Notes under the pieces: generated by a model
Told to the model about the DNA's origin: nothing
Database searches by the model: none
Seen by the model: only the letters and a program-made list of their open reading frames with translations
Part shown: piece after piece, positions 20,298 to 30,274 of the stretch
Layout of the letters: every line of letters begins with the position of its first letter
Numbering within the stretch: the stretch's first letter is position 1
Source: Ypsolopha sequella
Lineage: Eukaryota > Arthropoda > Insecta > Lepidoptera > Ypsolophidae
Reading direction: 5' to 3'
NCBI GenBank assembly: GCA_934047225.1
Contig: OW203983.1
Coordinates: forward strand, 1,178,001-1,242,000
Length of the DNA stretch: 64,000 nt
Program-made: the position numbers and the translations under genes

Positions 20298-20432
20298 AGA
20301 TGTCTAACTTCAACTTATATCACTTTTGCTTTCAAATGTATCGTGATTGGCCAAAAATTACGTGCGACGACATTTATAGCCTATCACATTTGAAGGTGAT
20401 AGTAATAGACGTTAAAGTTAGACAATAAGGGG
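20298..20432. repeat. MITE family A, copy 1
   Basis: Inverted ends TGTCTAACTTCAACTTATAT and GTTAAAGTTAGACAATAAGG. The interior GTGATTGGCC...ACGTGCGACGAC resembles the copies at 23631 and 24296. A non-coding, intron-resident element. Confidence 0.65.
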
Positions 20433-20787
20433 CCATGTTATACTGTTCTTATGTACAGCTGGGACTGTCAATGGATGACGCACAGTTGCACGCGCTTCTC
20501 TTCCCCGCTACAACTAACTACCCAACCCCCTCTAATGTCAAGTAATGCGGGAGCATTTTTTTGTTTTGTCTTTTTCTTGATACTGTTTTTGACCATGAAT
20601 ACGCCTTGTTACTTTGGTGTTAGATTTAAAGCATTTTTGATTTTCATGTTTTATTTTAGTTTTAGTATTTTAATTAATCTAAGTGTGCTTTATGCTCCTA
20701 CAGATTAATATTTGAATTCATGAATGAATGAAAAGTCCCTCGCTCCCGCCTGCATATGTCGCCTCGTTGGATCTCGTTTGTGTTTAC
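20433..20787. other. Intron, no feature recognised
   Basis: T-rich intron sequence before dynein exon 8, without repeats that I recognise. Confidence 0.4.
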
Positions 20788-21011
20788 CTTCTCGAACCTA
20801 GTGAGAAACTTGATGCCCTGCGGCGTCTCCCAGACGCTAGAGAAGTTCTCTTCGATTGTGCTGCCGATGCTCTCCCGCAGCAGGTTCGTCCGCTGCGAGA
20901 AGGCGGCGTAGTCCTTGTCGAACTCGTGGTTACGGTAATCGAGGTAATCGTACTGGCAGCTCGTCACTGCCTTCTTCGCTTCTTCGAAACTGTGCATCGC
21001 TTCCTCGAGAT
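20788..21011 (-). CDS. Dynein heavy chain exon 8
   Basis: 224 bp. Encodes DLEEAMHSFEEAKKAVTSC and, near the end, IEENFSSVWETPQGIKFL then TRFEK. The FDxDY-like string (HEFDKDYAAF) matches the block in DNAH5-type stems. Acceptor CCCAG/ATCTCG, donor GAGAAG/GTAAAC. Takes two bases to complete Asp from exon 7 and leaves phase 0. Confidence 0.9.
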
Positions 21012-21592
21012 CTGGGAGAGAGGCGCATTCAAGTACACTCAACAAAATAAATAGGTAACCAGGCTCAGTGCAAACACTTTGATTCTAAGACCTACAGGTG
21101 AGTGTTAGATGATATAAAAAATACTTGGTCAATCAATACTAATTGATTAAGTATTCTTCATCACATCAATCACTCGTCGGTGAATCTTAGGATCAACGTG
21201 TTTATGCTGCTCTTGGTTACTTACTTATCTCTTTTATTGACCGTACAAGGTCAAGGTTTTCGACTTGAAATGACGTACTTATGAACGTAAGACGTATTCG
21301 TAACATTTCTCACAAAATATTTTTCAATAGAACAGGCAACACTCATCTAGCTGAGTTGAGCCTTGTCGCCGGTATTTGGACGCAAATACACGTCTTGAAG
21401 TAAAAACACTTGTACTTATAGTTTCAACACTATAAGTACAAGTGTTTTTAATTCAAGATGTGTTTCAAGTTTCACCAAGTGCCGACAATTGTAAGTATAA
21501 ATTTTGCAAATACACGTTTAAGGGCAAGCAAGTTTTTTTCACGGCATTTTCCTCCACCGTTCAGAGTGATAAGATAAATATACAAATACTGT
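21012..21592. other. Intron, short inverted repeats only
   Basis: Contains an inverted pair at about 21395..21450 (AAAAACACTTGTACTTATAG with its complement CTATAAGTACAAGTGTTTTT), a 20-bp perfect hairpin arm with an almost absent loop. Otherwise non-coding. Confidence 0.6.
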
Positions 21593-21757
21593 AGCCGATT
21601 CTGAAGGCTTTAATTTTAGTTTTAGTGCTGTCAAAACTAAATTTTCATAATAATTTGCAAAATAGTTCATATGTGTCAGGTACAGAAGCTAAATTAATTT
21701 GGAAAATTTCAATTTTTGACAGCACTGAAACTAAAATTAAAGCCTTCAGAATCGGCT
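21593..21757. repeat. MITE family B, copy 1
   Basis: About 45-bp inverted ends (AGCCGATTCTGAAGGCTTTA and its complement TAAAGCCTTCAGAATCGGCT), extending through AGTTTTAGTGCTGTCAAAA. The interior is about 75 bp. The second copy lies at 38418..38578. Confidence 0.85.
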
Positions 21758-21896
21758 TTACTATGCGCATAAAATTAGATGGAGTATGCAACTTTTCTTA
21801 TAGGGGGTTGGATACTAATTATTTTTTGAACGGCCATGTGTAAAATATGGCTCATTTTACAAATTTTAATATAAGCATACATATTTTTGGAAAATT

Positions 21897-22250
21897 GGAG
21901 TCGTGAGATGTGCGGCACAACCTTTTTTTTGCAATTACTTTTTGGAAGGCACTTTTTTGGTGTCAAACAAAATGTTATTTTTTATCTTAAACTGCTTTAG
22001 TTTACTAAGCCTTAAATAAGAATACTTAGTTTTAAAAAAATAGCGTCGTGAGATGTGCGGAAACCCCTTTTTTACAATTGGTTTTTCGGAACGTACTTTA
22101 TTTTGTTGTTAAAAAATTTAATTTTTGTGTAATTTTACTTAGTCTTACATATTAATACATACTCTCAAAGAATTTGGATTGTCAGACGTGCGGCACTACT
22201 TTTTTTGCTATGAATATTCGGTAGGCACTTTATTTTGTTGTTAAAAATGT
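21897..22250 (+). repeat. About 140-bp tandem repeat, three diverged copies
   Basis: Units start near 21897, 22042 and 22176, each with a GTCGTGAGATGTGCGG-like block, a T-run, GGNAGGCACTT and a TTGTTGTTAAAAA-like end. The first is the least conserved. Spacing is 145 and 134 bp. Confidence 0.7.
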
Positions 22251-23002
22251 ATATTTTTTAACTTGAGTAAAACTGTTTTGTTAATAGAGGCATGTGTCTG
22301 TAACAATTAATTCATCAGGTACCGCTCTCTTATTAAACAAAAACCAGATCTAAGGCTGAACGAGAAGGCGGGTGGTGTTATATGGTTGTTGTTTACAGAG
22401 TGGTCTCCAAAAATATGGCGACGATCAGTGAAAGGATATTGTTAAGGTTACTCAATTGTGGTGAACTGTACAAGGCTATAGCGCGGTAGCGGGAAGGATA
22501 ACTTGGCAGATGAAAGTTGATTGATTTAAGAGTTTTAAGTGCTGGTATCACCACCATCTTTTAACATGCCTGATAATTTATGTGGCAGGTAATTCATACC
22601 AAAATACGTTTAATTTTTTTTTACTTATTTTCTTGATAGCGCTTATCACCAAGACTAAGTGTTGAGACAGGCCATCCATCCATCAGCCCAGTTTGTCCAC
22701 TGCTGGACATAGACCACTCCATGGATTTCGCCACTCCAGACAGGCCATAAATCAAATAAATACTGTTAGTTAAATGTTTACTATTTATTATATTTCATAC
22801 ATAAGTACATACACTTAAAATGGATATGACTTATATACAAATGTTTACATATATATACATATACATAAATAAATTTATTATATAATAAGTAACTACTAAT
22901 ATAAATAATATAATAATAAATAAAACACGTAAAAATAGTATAAGGCAAACAAATAATTAATCTAAATCTAATTCAGATTCTTCGTTTTCCACATCTGGTC
23001 TT
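22251..23002. other. Intron with short known motif and AT-rich stretch
   Basis: 22675..22735 carries AGTTTGTCCACTGCTGGACATAGACC, written here as its two halves AGTTTGTCCACTG and CTGGACATAGACC. This is a very common short repeat in lepidopteran DNA as I recall. 22770..22960 is nearly pure A/T. No coding sequence. Confidence 0.5.
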
Positions 23003-23140
23003 CTAAAAAGGCCATTTTGCATGAATCACATTATGATTCTATTCTAATGCAGTCTCTTTTGCACTCGTGAAAAAACTCTGACTCTATCCTACTGTTAAAT
23101 GATTTTATGATTCACCCAAGTTGGCCATTTTAGACCCCCA
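23003..23140. repeat. Small MITE-like inverted repeat
   Basis: Left end CTAAAAAGGCCATTTTGCAT pairs with right end GTTGGCCATTTTAGAC, and TGAATCA pairs with TGATTCA, with a few mismatches. About 135 bp in total. Confidence 0.5.
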
Positions 23141-23630
23141 GGTCTTATTACCAAGTCTAAAAATTCAGCAGGTATGAAAAAATCATGATAGCGCCCGCAA
23201 CCCATGTACCACAGTATAGACATGACATGGGAGCAACCTAGCGTTCTTTTTACATGAACAATAATGGCCAATTATTAATTTTACAAAAATCGTTATAGTT
23301 TATTCAGAAATTAAAGATTCAAGGACCAAGTTCAGTGACCATTTTAAGGCAAAGGCACACGTTACCAAGAACTCAAGAAATTAATTTTGGCGAAGATGCT
23401 GTAGGTACCGACAAGAGCTAAGCTCTTAAATAAATGATGAATAAATGATTATTGAAACAGCTTTCAATAATCAAACCTATTTAAATTTTATTTTTTATTT
23501 TTGATTGCCTATCGATATATGTACGAATGATAACAGGCCGCCAAAAAAAAAATTGGTATCCCAATAAGTTGCATACCCCAAATTTCATTGGTGCGTCAAT
23601 GGTATCGGGAAGATTCGAAACCGGATGCCT
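23141..23630. other. Intron, no feature recognised
   Basis: Non-coding AT-rich DNA between two MITEs, with no supported feature. Confidence 0.4.
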
Positions 23631-23752
23631 TATTATCTAACTTCAACATCTATCGCTATCACTGTCAAAGGCACGCATGATTGGCAAGAAGTGATGTGTT
23701 ATGTCGTTTCTAGCCAATTTGAAAACCTTTGAAAAACAATAAGGCCCCGGGT
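23631..23752. repeat. MITE family A, copy 2
   Basis: Starts CCTTATTATCTAACTTCAAC and ends AACAATAAGGCCCC, with ATGATTGGCAAGAAGTGATG inside, as in the copies at 20298 and 24296. The right inverted end is degraded. Confidence 0.6.
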
Positions 23753-23762
23753 CTCGAGATTG

Positions 23763-23844
23763 ACGGCCAAACCAATTATCTCTTTCACGAGCTAATAACG
23801 GTACGGCCAAACCAATTATCTCTTTAACGAGCTAATAATGGTAC
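23763..23844 (+). repeat. About 41-bp tandem duplication
   Basis: GGCCAAACCAATTATCTCTT occurs twice, about 41 bp apart, with ACGAGCTAATAA following in both, and a third partial copy (CGGCCTAATAG) at 23845. Confidence 0.8.
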
Positions 23845-23914
23845 GGCCTAATAGTTATGTCTTTATGCGTACCGTCATCTTAATATTAAAACAAGCCACA
23901 TATATAAAACCTAC

Positions 23915-24239
23915 CTTCACCCAACAGCAACCCCTCCATCCTCTTCGCGAACAGATTGTTGTAATCATCCATGAGATCGAACATCGATATGATCTTATTG
24001 AGCCTCTTACAGAACGTATCGAACTTCCCGAATACATAGTTCTCAGAGAAACTGAACTGCTCGGCGTTCGGCAGGAACGGCTGGTTCTTCACGTGGATGT
24101 ACGTTTCTCTGTAAGTCTTGTTCAGATTGATGCAGTGCGTCAGTTTGTCGCGGACCAGGTCGCGCTCCTGCGACCAGATCGTTTCCTTGAACCGGCATGT
24201 TATGTACTGCTTGCATGTCTCTATCATTTGGTTTGTTAT
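23915..24239 (-). CDS. Dynein heavy chain exon 7
   Basis: 325 bp, the longest exon here. Encodes ITNQMIETCKQYITC, LTHCINLNKTYRETYIHV, NYVFGKFDTFCKRLNKI and MEGLLLGE. FGKFDTFC is diagnostic of the DNAH5/8 class. Acceptor CCCAG/ATAACA, donor GAAG/GTAGGT. Phase 0 in, one base out. Confidence 0.92.
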
Positions 24240-24295
24240 CTGGGTTCAGACGAAGGTAAGCATTAGGAATTGTAAATGAGATTTCAGAGAAACAG

Positions 24296-24411
24296 GAGCC
24301 TTATTGTCTAACTTCAACAACTATCGTTTTCAAATTTATCGTAATTGGCTAAAATTTATGTGTGATGTCATTTCTAGCCAATAACGAAACATTTGAAAAT
24401 GGTTGCGGCCA
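24296..24411. repeat. MITE family A, copy 3
   Basis: Starts CCTTATTGTCTAACTTCAAC, then CGTAATTGGCTAAAATTTATG, given here only as CGTAATTGGCTAAAA. The right inverted end is not clear. Confidence 0.55.
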
Positions 24412-25780
24412 TCTATTCTAAATTCTTGGGCTCATTAACAGAAGAATTACAACATAATGGACAGGTCTTTATATCTTTATCTTTATATGTGACGTTGTCG
24501 TGTGTCGTACTATACACATATGACTGAATTTTATTTTTTGTGGATAAAGATAAATACTCGTATAGGTCATCTCACCTGTTTCTTAGAGAGGGAAGCAAAG
24601 TCAACAGATTACCATCTGCTAAGATTCTGGAACGTATTTGTAACGAAATGACCTTTTGGATACCTGGCTAAAGGTTCCTAATCACCTCTTTATTAGAAAT
24701 AAGGATGCATCGTCCTATTTTTTTTAAGGGACTTGATGCTTTTATACGTTTAATTTGGGGAAGTCTTAATCTAAAAAGTAAACAAAAAGACAGTAAATAT
24801 GTTTCCCTGATTCACAAATAGCATAAGCATGCTGATATGAAATCTAATATATTTTGGGTGGCCTCTTCAACAATTTCTCTGTGAAACGAATCTAAACCAA
24901 AATAAATCTAATCGACTGATGGTGGATACAAGCAGGAGGAAGAACATCTGTATACTCGTTACTATCGAAATGGGATCCCTCCCCTGACACTTGAGTAGGT
25001 ATTTCAAACGTTCCTCAACCTAAATGGATCGCCCAATCAGGAGATACCGGTTCAGGACAAGCGCGAAAGTTTCTCTGACCGTGTAACAGAATTCTCTAAA
25101 ATTTACTGAGAGTACAAATCTCCTTGTGATCGAATACGGTTGCCAGACACCGACCGAAGACTAATACAATACACATAAACAACATAATCTAAAAGCAATT
25201 CCTATACTAATTTGATGTATTTCGATATATTGGCCACCCCATGACATCTGACACACACTATTAACTTGATTGAGCACCAAGTATATATGTTACTACACTG
25301 AATTTACTGGGATTTAACTCTTTCACGAATCTTCTTGTCTGTCTGGTTGAATTCATCTAAGTGTTTTTTTTGGGCATAGACAAATACAACCTACAGGCTC
25401 TTCATAACAGGCGACCGATTTCTATCAACACATCTGACAGAACTAGCAGTACAATTCGCCACTCCAAAATTATATGTTTCGGTAGGCCAAACCAAAATGG
25501 CTCCAATATAATAATCCAAAATAATAATATAAATATAAAATATAAAAAAAATATATACATTACGTTAGAGTCTTCGTCTTCGGGAAAGATAAGTTTGTGG
25601 CGCTATACGTAAGATTGTAAGAGCCAATAGGATTACAGTGTCCCGTTTCGATTGTTGACAGAATTATTTGTACGCAAGATGTTGAACAATGAACAATTGA
25701 CGTCTTTCTGGGCTGTATTGTCTATGCTTTTGGGACTTTGACTTATCTCAGCATTCGTGGAGCCCGGCGTTATCAAACTT
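24412..25780. other. Intron, no feature recognised
   Basis: About 1.4 kb of intron with only chance open frames and a short (AATATA)n stretch near 25510..25560. I see no gene, SINE or foldback here. Confidence 0.4.
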
Positions 25781-26050
25781 GACCGTCTCTATGTTCCAGT
25801 AGTTCGAGTCCTCGACCACTAATCCGCAGGTCACGGGTTCAAATCCGGTAGAGATACATTCGTGTTTGGTCTGCGTGCTTTGGAAGGCACATTAAGCTGT
25901 GGGTGCATATTTGTGCACGAAAAACGGCAAAAGGGCTCACCACCCACCACTCTGAGACGTGATAATCGGTGAAACGTGGGTGTACGAGTATACACTCGCA
26001 TGTGTATAATACGCAAAATGGCACGCATTTCACAATCCATACTTGGAAAA
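25781..26050 (+). repeat. tRNA-derived SINE
   Basis: A tRNA-like head: GACC...GGTC anticodon-type stem, a perfect pol III B box GGTTCAAATCC at about 25838, and TCTCTA/TAGAGA that could pair as an acceptor stem. A body follows with TTGGAAGGCACATTAAGCTG, GTGGGTGCATATTTGTGCAC, a string typical of lepidopteran SINEs in my memory. The tail is not clearly defined. It is not a functional tRNA. Confidence 0.55.
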
Positions 26051-26114
26051 CATCACGGGCACGTCACGATGTATATTTCATTTCAAACCACAAAGAGTGC
26101 TCCCGACAGCATAC

Positions 26115-26396
26115 CTTAACCATAAGCGAGGAGATCCTCTCCGACGTGTTATAGAACTGCGAGACGCTGTGTATCAGTCTAACAGTCTGCAGGAGGCTCA
26201 AGATGGAGTCCTTAATCTTGACAGGATCGTCGAGGTATAGCGAGTGGCAGCACTTCTCCATTGCCTGGATGAACTTGGCGTTGTCCTTCGCCTCGTTGTA
26301 GCAGAACGTTATCTTGTGGTCAGTCTCGCGCCATTGTTTTATCACCTTTGAGTTGGCCAGCTGCAGGCATGTTAGGGTTAACTGGACTTCGCTGTC
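26115..26396 (-). CDS. Dynein heavy chain exon 6
   Basis: 282 bp, 94 codons, phase 0 at both ends. Encodes DSEVQLTLTCLQLANSKVI, EAKDNAKFIQAMEKCCHSL, VRLIHSVSQFYNTSERI and SSLMVK. EAKDNAKFL and IHSxSQYYNTSERM are highly conserved in DNAH5/8 stems. Acceptor CAACAG/GACAGC, donor AAG/GTATGC. Confidence 0.92.
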
Positions 26397-26767
26397 CTGT
26401 TGATAAATGTACACACTGTTATTTCAGGACTTAACAGAAGGAATGCAAATGTTATTAACAGGAAATACTTGATATTTAATTGTAAGACAGCGCTTAAAAA
26501 AGCAACAAAAACTGCTTGTCACCTACAGATTATGACGCTGACAAAATTTCAACCTCATAGCAGTAACCAAAAATAGTCAACAAAAGTTGGACCAGGTAAT
26601 TACGAAATAGCGTCCTAGAGAGCGTCAGCAATCTGTTGACACAAACTAGGTAGTTAACAGACTGCTGCTGATATTGATGATAATGATGACGATGATAATG
26701 ATAATTATAATAATAATAATGAGTATGACGGTGACGGTCGCCAGTACGACCAACAAGTAGATCTTGC
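26397..26767. other. Intron with GC donor
   Basis: 371-bp intron between exons 5 and 6. Its 5' end reads CAG/GCAAGA on the minus strand. It contains a trinucleotide-rich stretch near 26670..26730. Confidence 0.6.
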
Positions 26768-26884
26768 CTGCAAGTATGAGACGAGTTGCGAAAACTGCGC
26801 GCCTCTCTTCTTCCAATACTCGAGCTCGTCCTGAGGGCCGCTCGAGTCCACCTCACGCCGCAGCTGCTCACTCTCGCTCAGGAT
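26768..26884 (-). CDS. Dynein heavy chain exon 5
   Basis: 117 bp, 39 codons, phase 0. Encodes ILSESEQLRREVDSSGPQDE and LEYWKKRGAQFSQLVSYLQ; the xEFWxxR motif is shared by dynein stems. Acceptor CTCTCAG/ATCCTG. The donor appears to be GC (26766..26767), CAG/GCAAGA: no GT nearby keeps both frame and homology. Confidence 0.88.
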
Positions 26885-27016
26885 CTGAGAGGATACTGAC
26901 GTCATCAGTTTACTTCATCAGTTCACAGAACTACTGTTGTTTAGTAAGGTCATTAGATCACACAGATTAAGTATTTTGTTTGTCACATCTTGCATTATGT
27001 ATGAGTACGTTCGTAC

Positions 27017-27177
27017 CTCCATGACCTTCTTGGTCCACTCGAGCACTCTGTCCTCGAGCGTGGTAATGGTGGTGGGACTCTTGGTCATCTCTTTCAGCTG
27101 CGAGTGGTCTGTGACGCTCGCCATCAACGTCTGCCCGTCGTCGAACAAGTTCACCTCGTTGCACACGTCCTCACACA
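27017..27177 (-). CDS. Dynein heavy chain exon 4
   Basis: 161 bp. Encodes VCEDVCNEVNLFDDGQTLM and TLEDRVLEWTKKVME. The segment LExxVxxWxKxIxxVL precedes the ES(E/D)QLRxE block in the family. Acceptor TTCCAG/TGTGTG, donor GAG/GTACGA. Two bases complete Val from exon 3; leaves phase 0. Confidence 0.88.
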
Positions 27178-28065
27178 CTGGAACAACATTTTCATAATTT
27201 ATCTACTTGGTGAATCCATTTCGCTACCTGGTGAAAATCGACAATAAGTTTAAATAATATTTAGGAAGAGAAATATCAAAATATATTTGTTTGTTAAATA
27301 GGTGCTCCTATACTAACCAAAATGAAAAGGTGCTTCCATACAAACTAAAATAACAGACTTGGCTTTACATAAGATCTCACAACTTTTTACGGTGGAAGGA
27401 TTGCGTTGCGAGACTTGACATTTTTTGTTTTTGATGGGATAAATATATAATTCTATCAATAAATTAAAACAATCTTCAATATTTTAAGAGGACGATACTT
27501 TTCATGCCAATGGTACAAACCACTTTTTATACGTAGTTTCTGGTATTATTATTTGGGCCGAGTGAACCTGGGCCCTACTAAACACACGTGTAAAAAAACC
27601 CGAAAAAAACTATAAAAGCAGCGAGTTGTGTCAGAGATACAAGCATAAATTAATTAAGTGGATACTTCTCAAGCCAGCTCTTTTCTCAATTGCAGAGGAA
27701 AGAATCAATGGCCAAAGAAAATATAATCACTCGTGTCAATAGCGACGCATTAGCTTAAGAGGTCATTTCAACATTTTTATTATTCCGATCAAATAAGCAT
27801 TAATTTATCATGAGTAATAAAAAACTAAAATAACAAATAATGAACGAAAACGATTTATAATCGGAAATCATATCATCCTTCGTTAAAAAAGTCATTCCAG
27901 AAGTTAGTGACGTAAAAGTTCTGATCAAGCCTCCCTATAGGACATGAGAACAAAGAAGTATTCACTTCAACAAATTGTGTATGAGAGACAGGTGTCACCG
28001 TTTCACCTCATTGACTGTTGAGTTCTAATTTGTAATATAATTAGTAGTAAACGAGGAGTAGTAAC
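27178..28065. other. Intron, no feature recognised
   Basis: About 0.9 kb AT-rich intron between exons 3 and 4. Nothing else recognised. Confidence 0.45.
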
Positions 28066-28250
28066 CTTTAAGCGCGCTGCAGAAGGACCTGAGTCCGGGC
28101 AGCAGCTGGTTCTTGACAATGGGGAACCTGGTCTCGTCCTCGTCCCCATCGGCGCTGGGGTGCGCCAGGGCGCCCATGTACACGTGCTCCATCACACGCT
28201 CGATGGCCGTCACAAGTCCCACGCGCGCCGCGTTCAGGATACCGCAGAAC
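28066..28250 (-). CDS. Dynein heavy chain exon 3
   Basis: 185 bp. Encodes FCGILNAARVGLVTAIERV, an acidic stretch (ADGDEDETRF) and LLPGLRSFCSALK. Acceptor GGTTTAG/GTTCTG, donor AAAG/GTTACT. It accepts one base to complete Leu from exon 2 and leaves one base. The family is less conserved here, so support comes mostly from phase and splice sites. Confidence 0.82.
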
Positions 28251-28557
28251 CTAAACCGGACTGCTATTTAGGACTTGCTTTGCGCCCAGTTTTAAAATAT
28301 ATTTCATTAAATGCATAGAAAAGAAACACCCATATTTTTTTCGCATATCTCCTTAACAATGGACATCAATCAGACCGGTGTATAAAAGGTGAGTTTCGAC
28401 CGGCGCGGCGACTCGTTATTTGCCGTCGAGCGATCGGGCGAGCAACAAACACATCCCGTCCCAAGGATGCCTCGTTTAGAGGCGAAACACGTGTGGATAT
28501 GTGGATAAGTTTTCTTGCTTGTTATTTAAGAATGCTATATGTTATGCTCGAACCACC
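28251..28557. other. Intron, GC-rich patch with TATA-like box
   Basis: 28380..28490 is locally GC-rich (GGCGCGGCGACTCG) just after GTGTATAAAAGGTGAG. It could be part of a decayed element or an LTR relic. No ORF of note. Confidence 0.35.
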
Positions 28558-28760
28558 TGCTTGTGCACGCTTTGAGTATTTAAAGCAGGAAAACGTAGAA
28601 ATTCTTGACCCTCCTCCATACAGTCCTGACCTAAGCACTAACAATTTATCTACATTTTTTAAAATTAAGAAAAGTCTTCGTGGTCAAAAGTTCTAAAGCG
28701 TCATAAAAATCTTCATGTAGGAGACGGGCCCATTGGCTGGGAAAAAGCGTGATGGAGCAA
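28558..28760 (+). pseudogene. mariner transposase relic
   Basis: Encodes LKQENVEILDPPPYSPDLS and FFKIKKSLRGQKF, matching the C-terminal catalytic region of mariner transposases (PPYSPDLxPxDF). The aspartate expected two to three residues after SPDL is replaced and the reading frame breaks soon after. Most of the element is gone. Confidence 0.7.
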
Positions 28761-28890
28761 TTTGGATCCAAGTGACAACATACACATACAAGCATCAAAA
28801 GTAAACTATGATAGATAATTATTTGTGTTATAAGGGGCCCAAGTATTATTTTGTACCCCGAGGGCGTTATTTTGAATTCAAAGCGAAGAA

Positions 28891-29506
28891 ATGGATTCAT
28901 TAAGAGAAAAATTGAAAGAAATTCATATATTAACTGTTCCTTGTGAATTTATTAACCAAGTTCGTAGATATGTCAGAAAAAATATTGACTATTTCCCGAG
29001 GATTGGCGAGCAACACTGTAAAGAAACCAGAAATAAACCTAAACTGGCTTGTACAAAAATCAGACTTGCTAAGGTGAGTACCACTTTCGTAGGACATGGT
29101 ATAAGATTTTACAATAAACTTCCAAAGGAGGTCCTTACTTTGTCAGAGAATAAGTTTAAACTGTATTTGGATGATGGTGAAGCATTGTGTTTCAGTGATA
29201 TTAGTCATGATAGTAGGTACATAATTTAGTTAAGTAGTATAATTTCCTAACGTATGATTCCTCTAAGGAGTTAACATTAATTAATTACAGACTGTAAAAG
29301 GAAATAGACTATATGAGATAGGTAGACAAAAGATGTTTTTCTTTTTGTTCATTTATTCGTATATATATTGCTACAAAAATTAAATAAACTTTAATTTAGT
29401 TCATATACATTTATTATTTTATTACTTATATTTTATAAGATTAAATTTAACTTGTAAAAGTGTATTATATATAACTACTTTGCAAAATAAACTATTTGAA
29501 TTTGAG
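28891..29506 (+). pseudogene. LINE 3' end: RT C-terminus and tail
   Basis: 112 codons (28891..29229) of an RT C-terminal region: VPCEFINQVRRYVRKNIDY, CKETRNKPKLACTKIRLAK and GIRFYNKLPKEVLTLS. Then comes a 3' untranslated region ending AAATAAACTATTTGAATTTGA. The last ~170 bp are shared with the SINE-like units at 36479..36980 and 49387..49884. Severely 5'-truncated. Confidence 0.75.
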
Positions 29507-29599
29507 TTTTATCAACTCTCCCGTTAGCTAAACACCCCTAAAACCAGCTGGTCTCCACGTGTTTCCTAGATCGACTTGTCCCGACGCGTACCGTAAACC

Positions 29600-30272
29600 C
29601 ACTCGTTCCGATGCGTATGTTTTTTCCTAGATTTCTCATAGTGTTTAGCTTTATCTTAATTATTCTTTCAAATTCCTCCACGCCACTCACGATCGTACTC
29701 TACGTTAAGTTCGCCTCTAATCCGAACATATTGTTATTGTGCAATAAAGATTTTTTATTATTATTATTACGTTCCTCTGAAAATTTGCTGTTAGCAACTC
29801 CAGCTCACTCTTTCAATTTGTATGGTAACTTCTTTGCTGTTGAGTCAGTCAGGTTGTGGAATGACCTGCCCACAGCCATCAGGGATACATTTTTTTCTTT
29901 GTAATATTTTTTATAATCTATCTACCTATGCTACTATTATTATTATTTATTTACTGGTTCTCTACGTTATTTTTATATTTATAAAATATTTTTAGATATA
30001 TATTAGTTTATTTTATGTTTCATCATATTTAAGTATTAGTATATAAATATAATATTGTAAGTAAACACTTACTAAATTGTCTATTATTTATTTTGATGTA
30101 CACTGCCTTGACGATTTATATCCTTGGCTTCATTTCCACCCAAAGGATGTCTGGAAGAAATCGCTTTTAGCGATAAGACCGCCAATTGTTATCTATCTTT
30201 ACTTTGTTTTTGTACTTTAAGTTTTCTTTTATTTGGTGCGCAATAAAGAGTATTTGTCTTGTCTTGTCTAAT
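29600..30272 (+). pseudogene. LINE 3' end fragment, GATAAGACCGCC type
   Basis: Encodes RSSENLLLATPAHSFNLYG and AVESVRLWNDLPTAIRDT, the C-terminal box of a jockey/CR1-type ORF2. A long 3' untranslated part follows with GGAAGAAATCGCTTTTAGCG, ATAAGACCGCC and GCAATAAAGAGTATTTGTCT. A (TTA)n run near 29756..29770 interrupts the coding part. Confidence 0.7.
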
Positions 30273-30274
30273 TG

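Noticed and set aside
20728..21054. Plus-strand ORF over dynein exon 8
   Set aside because: Shadow of the minus-strand exon; its composition follows the antisense of the conserved dynein sequence.
23838..24266. 142-codon plus-strand ORF over dynein exon 7
   Set aside because: Antisense shadow of the FGKFDTFC exon. No family likeness in this direction.
25781..25860. Functional tRNA gene
   Set aside because: It has a good B box, but no complete cloverleaf: the T stem has a mismatch, and the D arm and A box are poor. A SINE-like body follows.
28370..28400. Promoter with TATA box (GTGTATAAAAGG)
   Set aside because: It lies inside a dynein intron on the opposite strand with no downstream gene other than a dead mariner relic. 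Probably part of an old element or chance.
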